From Juglans regia (taxonomy: Eukaryota > Streptophyta > Magnoliopsida > Fagales > Juglandaceae), in assembly GCF_001411555.2 (NCBI RefSeq), contig NC_049912.1:18026341-18090340 (forward strand): a stretch of 64,000 bases of DNA, in the 5' to 3' direction. Each line of letters opens with the position of its first letter. Position 1 is the stretch's first letter. A program made the position numbers and the translations under genes. Under the pieces are notes generated by a model that saw nothing but the letters and a program-made list of their open reading frames with translations, was not told where the DNA came from and did not search any database. Shown piece after piece: positions 58,230-64,000 of the stretch.

Positions 58230-59696
58230 CCAGATTCGGCTACTCCGACTCTGTTTTAATTTGCACAGCCCTACTTGTTTGGGAGTTATGTTTGGGCCTT
58301 ATCTACATTTTATGGGTTAGACGAATCTTTGAGTGGGCCATTTTTCTGTCTCACCGTATTTGGCCGTATGGTAGAATTAAATCTACATTTGATTTTCAAA
58401 GTACATGCACGTGGTGACAGTGTCACGTATTTTTTATGGACTTCTTTTGTGAATTTCTTTTTAGACCTTTTTATTTGTATTAAGGGTGTGTTTTCGAATC
58501 ATGTTCGTGTCGTGTCAAGTAATAAATATTTAATTATATAAATCAATCATAATCCAATTGGTTAAATTAAATGTGTTAAACTTCTAAACACTAATCCAAC
58601 CTACTTAGATAACAGGTCGTGTTGCGTCACATATTTGATTCGTTTAATAATTAATTAGAAATATGTTAACATGACACAACTTATTTAAATTCATTTGTTT
58701 CATATAAATAGGTTAAACTAAAATGTATAACTCATTTAACTTTATTAACATAATTTTACATTAAAGTTAAAATCTATATTTATTAATAACCACAATATCT
58801 TAAAAAAGATATATCCATATTTTTCAAATTTTAACATATAATAAAATTAATATTACAAACTATACAATAACAATTATAAGTATAGGTCTAAAATTACAAT
58901 CTCAATAATAAAATTATAAGCATATTGATAAATACTAATATTACAACTTAACAATAATAAAATTTAATTTTAAAATAAATTTTAAATAGATAAAAACGTG
59001 TTAATTTTGTATTAAATAAATTGATCTATTTATAAATTGTATATTAACAAATCAATTCATTTTAACTTAAATTCGTTAACCTCAAATCTAAATTTATTAA
59101 TTTTATATCATATTTGAATTGAATTCACGAATATATATTATATATTGTTACTCCTAATTTATATGCTCCATAAGTTTGGTCGGAAAAGAGTTGGAGCCAC
59201 GTATTTTTTTTCTTGACTTTACTCTCTCTCTCTCCCTCTGTTTGTGGCCCTGCGGGTGTGTGATTAAATAGGGGAATTAGGAATTGTTGGAAGACAGGGC
59301 CCGTATGAATAGTAGTAGGTGGGTTTAGGCTTGTGTACGTGTCTGTTTGTGGGAGGATGAAATCTCTTCTAGAAGACCAAGGCAAGTGGGGGGTTGTTTC
59401 CTAGACGTAATACTCGTAATATAAATAATAGAAAACTATTACATATATAAAAATATTATATAAAAATAAATTCATAAACTTACTTAACTTTATGAGATTC
59501 ATTAAATTTATTTGATAATAAAAATAATTTTATAATATGACATCATATTAAAATACATCAATTTATATAATTACTTTTGTATAACTCCTATATAACTAAA
59601 ATATTTCTAAAAAAGAAATTGTTTCTAGAATATATTAAACTAAACATATCATCACATATGATATATGTTTTTATTAACATATATGCATACATTTAT
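58230..59696 (+). repeat. Segmental duplication unit 2, distal flank
   Basis: It is a duplicate of about 26569-28090. Before the junction the sequence is the LRR of NLR copy 1 (VEKLII), and after it the sequence matches the far-upstream flank of copy 1. This is therefore a head-to-tail tandem duplication joint. No gene lies here. Confidence 0.85.
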
Positions 59697-60425
59697 TAGT
59701 GCTATAGAGCAACAACTGAAGTTATGCACACATTGCACATGCTACGTGGCTACATGCCCGACCAAGAAATCAATATTTTGGTGTTTTGTTTTTTAATTCT
59801 CTTTCCTCACTTTCTCTCTCTATCTCCTCTGGCCCGATTCTCCCCATACCCAGTCCGGATCCGTCGTGCGTCGTCCAGCCTCACTGCCGCCACCACCGGT
59901 GACTCCCCATCACGCTTGCGACCAAGCCAGCCACCACCGATCTCCCTCACGCACAGCTCTCTCTCTCCCCTATGGTTTCCCAACCGAAATGGGTTTCACC
60001 CATTTCTCTTCACTTGCGCTGCCGTACGCGGCCACCCAGGCCACCGCACCTCCACCACCTCACACTGGCAACCACCTCTCGCAGACCCAGCCACCACGAA
60101 CCTCCCTCTCCCTCTCCGTCACACACACGGAAACGACCCATAAAATGAGTTTCACACGAGCTCGGGCTCGGGGCCACCGACTGCCCTATCGTCGCCGTGC
60201 GTCGATTCTAACCCCACCAAGCACCTCCCCTAACCATCGCGACTCCTCCCCGAGCACCTTCGAGCCAGCCAAGCACTCCACCTCTCTCTCGCTCTCCACC
60301 TCTCATCCATCATCTCTCTCTCAGCCCAGTTTGGATGATGTGTGGGAGATGTATGATTTGGATGATGCCACATAAAGTATGCAAAATGGCTGCTCCCAAA
60401 CAGTGACTGCTCCCCAGATTAATTC
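59697..60425 (+). mobile_element. TIR element with GC-rich payload, private to unit 2
   Basis: Unit 1 runs straight from catacattta to taactaatattgc (about 28050-28085), while unit 2 has about 730 extra bp here. The ends form imperfect inverted repeats of about 54 bp: left gagcaacaactgaag ... tgcacatgctacgtggc; right, reverse-complemented, gagcagtcactgttt ... tgcatactttatgtggc. Between them lies a C-rich, codon-like block (about 59800-60370) with overlapping open frames rich in Pro, Ser, Thr and His, whose composition differs from the flanks. A Pack-MULE-type capture of a host 5' exon is possible, but the source and a clear target duplication were not found. The frames are not claimed as genes. 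Confidence 0.6.
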
Positions 60426-60552
60426 TAACTAATATTGCATATAACATTTACACTGTATAACTACAATATGCATAAATATACAAAGTCTAATTTAAGCAAG
60501 TTTTGTTCAATATTAAGTTTTAACTCGTTCAATATTAGCGAAAATTATTATT

Positions 60553-60739
60553 ACTTTTGGATATAAAAATACTATCAATCCATCTTATCTCATCTCATTT
60601 CATCATTATAATTTTTTTAAATTTTTATATAAAAATAATAAACAATTCAACTTTTTTAAATTTTAAAATAATAATTATTTTTTAATAATATTTTATTTAA
60701 CTCATCTAAAATCATCTCATCTTACTGTTCAAACGAACC
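60553..60739. mobile_element. MITE, uninterrupted copy (counterpart of 28207-42348)
   Basis: It holds the same body as the split MITE (tctcatctcatttcatcatt, aataataaacaattcaa, ttaactcatctaaaatcatc) and ends gttcaaacgaacc. The left terminus has lost part of ggcccg. It provides the empty-site sequence for the Tat insertion. Confidence 0.75.
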
Positions 60740-61934
60740 AATGTGCCATACGATCGGAAGCCTGAAAATTCAACCCTCGAGTTTCTAAAAGTCTCCATTT
60801 GAAGTTTCCGGAAAAAAAGCAAAGAAAAGAAAATTTTGAAACGCAAGACCACAACTGATCTGCAAGAAAGATTGACCCACTTGAATTTTAACTTTATCTG
60901 CAAGATTTGCAGAGACAGACAGATCTTTATTTTTATTTTATTTTTAAAAAAAATAAAACAATAAATAAAAGAAGAAGCAAAAGAGAATGTGTAAACAATT
61001 TCCTCAGTTTCTTGGCCTACAAGAAAGAAGAAATAATAAACAAGATGTGGCTGTGATCAGTTATGATTTGGTTGATATTAAATATAGTGAAAGGGTCTGT
61101 TCATTATTTTTATACAAATTATAAAGCAGGTTACCAAATAGTCAAAGAAGTCTTGAATCTAAGGTCCCTCCTGCAGGCTGTGTCTTGGTGGTAACAACCA
61201 ACTGTTTTCAGCATTGGCTTATTTTAATACATTCCACCTCACCTGTTGATAAGTGATAACTACTATTGGCTTGAACATGAATGCAAAATGACAAACAATA
61301 CGTGGACAGATTCGTTCTAATCTTCTGATCAATGTAAACTAACAAGTATTTTTTAACTTTTTTTTAAGTTAGAAGAGGAAAGTTTCGAATTCCATAACTT
61401 CATTTTAGAGGTTATAGATTATGTTAATCAGGCTTTTGGCATAAATTAACAAGCATTTAAGAAACCTTTGAAGAGTATATTCTTGCTTACATGCAGCATC
61501 CTTTCCATGGAAGGAATATCCCTAATAGCAGGAATTGTACAAGAATGACTGGCCTATTTATAAAGTAATAAAGGAAATACAATCAATATATAAATACAAA
61601 ATATCACTTGTCCTATAAATTTAAGGTGATGAGAACATTCCAAGAAAATTATAGCAAGGAAGATTCTGTATTGCAATTGTACACCTCAGATTAACCATTT
61701 ATTAATAGAGACAAAAGTAATCCTTATGCAGACAAGGCAAGCCAACAGCTTTTTAATTGCTTGTGAACAATGGTTATGATGCAAGACAACTTGATTGTAT
61801 ATATCTTAGTTCATGAAGGTTGAAGGAACGGGGAAGCTACTCTAATCACTCATTTTATAAACGTTATTGACTGTGATCGGTCAACACGCTGTCAGCCAAC
61901 GTTTAGTATTGAAAGGCGGAAAGAATAAAAGAAT
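60740..61934 (+). repeat. NLR copy 2 upstream region (duplicate of unit 1)
   Basis: It is colinear with 42349-43249 and 47108-47540. Between about 61452 and 61575 it has DNA (aagaaacctttgaagagtat ... aaagtaataaaggaaa) that unit 1 lacks where the LINE and solo LTR sit. A TATA-like ttgtatatatc lies near 61794, about 270 bp before the NLR start codon. Confidence 0.75.
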
Positions 61935-61970
61935 ATGGCCATAGCTGCGGAGTTCAGCAAAACTCTATGA
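61935..61970 (+). promoter_or_regulatory. Upstream ORF in the NLR copy 2 leader (11 codons)
   Basis: The ATG at 61935 gives MAIAAEFSKTL and stops at TGA, 61968-61970, 98 bp before the main ATG. The position is shared with copy 1 (47541), but the ends differ. A translational control role is possible but untested. Confidence 0.45.
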
Positions 61971-62068
61971 ACACAACACTTGCAATAGAAAAAAGTACTT
62001 GAAAGTTAAAAGTAACGATGTCTTGAGAATTTTGGAGGAACTGATTAGGCTGCCAAAAAGACAAAAAA

Positions 62069-64000
62069 ATGGCAGCAGAGTCTCTAGTGAGCTTTCTGCT
62101 TGACAAGCTCGCTAGCTTTGTTGAAAATGAGATTCCACTCTTGAAGGGGGATCGGCAAGAAGCTTTGTTTCTGAGAGGAGAATTAGAGCGCACGAGGGCT
62201 TTGCTGAAGATTGCAGATGCGTTGGAAGAAAGTGATGAGGAGCTCAAAGTGTGGCTTAAGCAAGTAAGAGAGATTGTTTATGAAACAGAAGATGCTCTTG
62301 ATGAATACAGACTTCTTCAAGCACATGATCAATGTCATGGGCTTGGACTCTATGGTTATCTCCACAAATTTTCATGTTGTATCAAGAGCATGAAGGCTCG
62401 TTCTCGTATTATTTCTGAATTAAATTGCATCAACTCCAGATTCAAAAATATTTCCGAGGTTCATGAGAGGCTGCTTCCCAAATTCACTAGAGCCGAACAA
62501 GGTTCAGGCATCACAAGTGCAGGAAATACATGGGAGTATCGTCGAGGGGATGCTCTTCTTCTCGACAAGACTGATTTAGTTGGGATGGATGAGCCTAAGC
62601 AGAAGCTGGTGGAGTGGCTGGTAAAGGGTGGTTATGGACGTGAAGTGGTTTCTGTGTTAGCAATGGGTGGAATGGGGAAAACTACCTTGGCAAAGCAAGT
62701 ATATGATGATCCAGAAGTGAAGAAACACTTCAAAAGACGTGCATGGATCACTGTTTCTCAATCTTTCAAGATGGAAGAACTCCTCAGAGACATGATCCAT
62801 CAAATCTACAGCGTAGTCAGCAGACCAGTTCCAGAAGGTTTAGACAGCATGAACAAAGACCGGCTGAGAAGAATAGTCAAGGATTTGCTCCAGAAAAGGA
62901 GGTACTTGATTGTCTTGGATGATGTATGGCACTTGTATGAATGGGATGCTCTCAAATATGCCATGCCTAACAATAACTTTGGCAGCCGGATAATCCTCAC
63001 CACACGTAATGCTGATGTGGCCTCCTCCTCTGGTGTTGAATCCGTAGGTAAGGTCTATAACTTGAAGCCCTTGACCCCAGAAGAATCTTGGCAACTTTTC
63101 AGCAGGAAGACCTTTCAATTGAATGAATGCCCTAGTTATCTCAAGGAAATCTGTCAATATACTTTAAAAAAGTGTGAGGGACTTCCCCTTGCAATTGTGG
63201 CAATCAGTGGTGTTTTGGCTACAAAAGACAAGCGCAGGACTGATGAGTGGAATATGGTTGGCCGCAGTCTTGGGGCTGAAATTGATGGAAATGATAAACT
63301 CCAGGATCTGAAGAAAGTACTTTGGCTCAGTTTCAATGATTTGCCATTCTACCTAAGATCTTGTTTTCTATACTTGAGCATATTTCCAGAGGACTATTGT
63401 ATTGAGCAAATGAGAGTAATACGATTATGGATAGCAGAGGGATTCATTGAAGCCAAAGAAGGGAAAACACTGGAAGAAGTTGCAGAGGACTACCTCAATG
63501 AACTGTTGAATAGAGGCCTACTGCAAGTGGCAGGCACAACCACCGACGGAAGGGTCAAACTGTATCGCATCCATGACCTGCTCCGGGAGATCATCATGTC
63601 AAAGGCTAGAGATCAGAACTTCACCTCCATAGCTAAGGACCACAACATGACGAGACCTGATAAGGTTCGACGCCTTGCTATACATAATTCATTGCAAAAT
63701 ATACAAGAAAACAGGTCTGTTTCTCGTCTACGTTCTTTGTTTATCTTTCGGGTGGTAGAAAAGCTGTACATACAAAGATTGTTTCCTGGAGGTTTTAAGC
63801 TGCTAAGTGTGTTGGATTTGCAAAATGCACGTTTAAACAAGTTTCCAATGGATATAGTCAACCTCTACTACTTGAAATATCTAAGCTTCAGAAGTACCAA
63901 GGTTAAAACCATTCCAAGCCTCATAAGGAAGCTCCAGAACCTGGAGACTTTGGATCTTAAACATTCTCGAGTCACTGAATTGCCTGTTGAGATCTTGAAG
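62069..64000 (+). CDS. CC-NB-ARC-LRR (RPM1-like) resistance protein, copy 2, 3' end beyond the window
   Basis: The frame is open for 644 codons from ATG 62069 (MAAESLVSFLLDKLASFVEN) to the window end. Such proteins are cytoplasmic or plasma-membrane immune receptors that detect pathogen effectors and trigger cell death. The coiled coil (about 1-150) carries an EDVID-like EDALDEYRLL. NB-ARC motifs are P-loop AMGGMGKTT (198-206, with Ala for the usual first Gly), kinase-2 YLIVLDDVW (D284-D285), RNBS-B GSRIILTTR, GLPL (371-374), RNBS-D CFLYLSIFPEDY, and an MHD-type IHD (501-503). LRRs begin at about 560 (YLKYLSFRSTKVKTIPSLI, LETLDLKHSRVTELPVEIL). No intron is seen in this part, as is usual for RPM1-like genes. 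All key motifs are intact, in contrast to copy 1. Confidence 0.92.
   Translation, partial: MAAESLVSFLLDKLASFVENEIPLLKGDRQEALFLRGELERTRALLKIADALEESDEELKVWLKQVREIVYETEDALDEYRLLQAHDQCHGLGLYGYLHKFSCCIKSMKARSRIISELNCINSRFKNISEVHERLLPKFTRAEQGSGITSAGNTWEYRRGDALLLDKTDLVGMDEPKQKLVEWLVKGGYGREVVSVLAMGGMGKTTLAKQVYDDPEVKKHFKRRAWITVSQSFKMEELLRDMIHQIYSVVSRPVPEGLDSMNKDRLRRIVKDLLQKRRYLIVLDDVWHLYEWDALKYAMPNNNFGSRIILTTRNADVASSSGVESVGKVYNLKPLTPEESWQLFSRKTFQLNECPSYLKEICQYTLKKCEGLPLAIVAISGVLATKDKRRTDEWNMVGRSLGAEIDGNDKLQDLKKVLWLSFNDLPFYLRSCFLYLSIFPEDYCIEQMRVIRLWIAEGFIEAKEGKTLEEVAEDYLNELLNRGLLQVAGTTTDGRVKLYRIHDLLREIIMSKARDQNFTSIAKDHNMTRPDKVRRLAIHNSLQNIQENRSVSRLRSLFIFRVVEKLYIQRLFPGGFKLLSVLDLQNARLNKFPMDIVNLYYLKYLSFRSTKVKTIPSLIRKLQNLETLDLKHSRVTELPVEILK

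Noticed and set aside
1..64000. CRISPR array, bacterial operon or phage features
   Set aside because: Tandem arrays here have no unique spacers, and all gene signals are plant-type spliced genes or transposable elements.

Overview
The window is plant nuclear DNA, most likely from a woody eudicot. The evidence is an AT-rich background, MITEs, GT-AG spliced genes, nested Ty1/copia and Ty3/gypsy retrotransposons, a FAR1-type Mutator transposase and RPM1-like CC-NB-ARC-LRR resistance genes. The style of the GTTTGGATA(GTG) MITEs suggests Fagales, perhaps Juglandaceae; that is an impression, not a test. Nearly everything outside the resistance-gene duplication is transposable elements, and most element borders below were fixed by matching target-site duplications (TSDs).

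Region 1 (1-3.6 kb) is AT-rich spacer with small MITEs (143-570, 1154-1317, about 1955-2109). Region 2 (3633-11376) is a full-length Mutator-like element (MULE): 9-bp TSD atcttttat, about 150-bp terminal inverted repeats, G-run-rich subterminal DNA, a six-exon FAR1-like transposase gene on the plus strand, and a convergent GRF-zinc-finger/transmembrane gene on the minus strand. The two-gene convergent layout recalls maize MuDR. The transposase has one visible frameshift near its 3' end.

Region 3 (11.6-25.3 kb) is an old, heavily decayed Ty1/copia element. An array of alternating hairpins (11700-12215) lies beside it. The remnant carries an hAT-type MITE (13849-14304) and a minus-strand Ty3/gypsy element (15598-24888, TSD ttgtt), whose left LTR in turn contains a solo LTR (15981-18170, TSD tgaac).

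Region 4 (26.57-64 kb) is a tandem duplication carrying two NLR genes. Unit 1 (about 26569-58229) has been inflated by a 14-kb Tat-type gypsy element (28352-42303), itself invaded by a solo LTR (36013-39436, TSD ttggt) that carries an hAT MITE (36019-36435, TSD gttgttac). It also holds a LINE fragment (43250-44821), another solo LTR (44822-47102, TSD gagaa), and an 8.0-kb non-autonomous LTR element with 2.6-kb LTRs (49437-57438, TSD gatat) that splits the NLR reading frame. Unit 2 (about 58230-64000) carries an open NLR frame that runs off the window end, plus one private GC-rich terminal-inverted-repeat insertion (59697-60425).

Functionally, the only clearly intact host gene is the partial NLR at 62069-64000. 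Its sister at 47.5-58.2 kb is a pseudogene. The MULE may be recently active or cross-mobilised. The remaining elements are decayed or non-autonomous.
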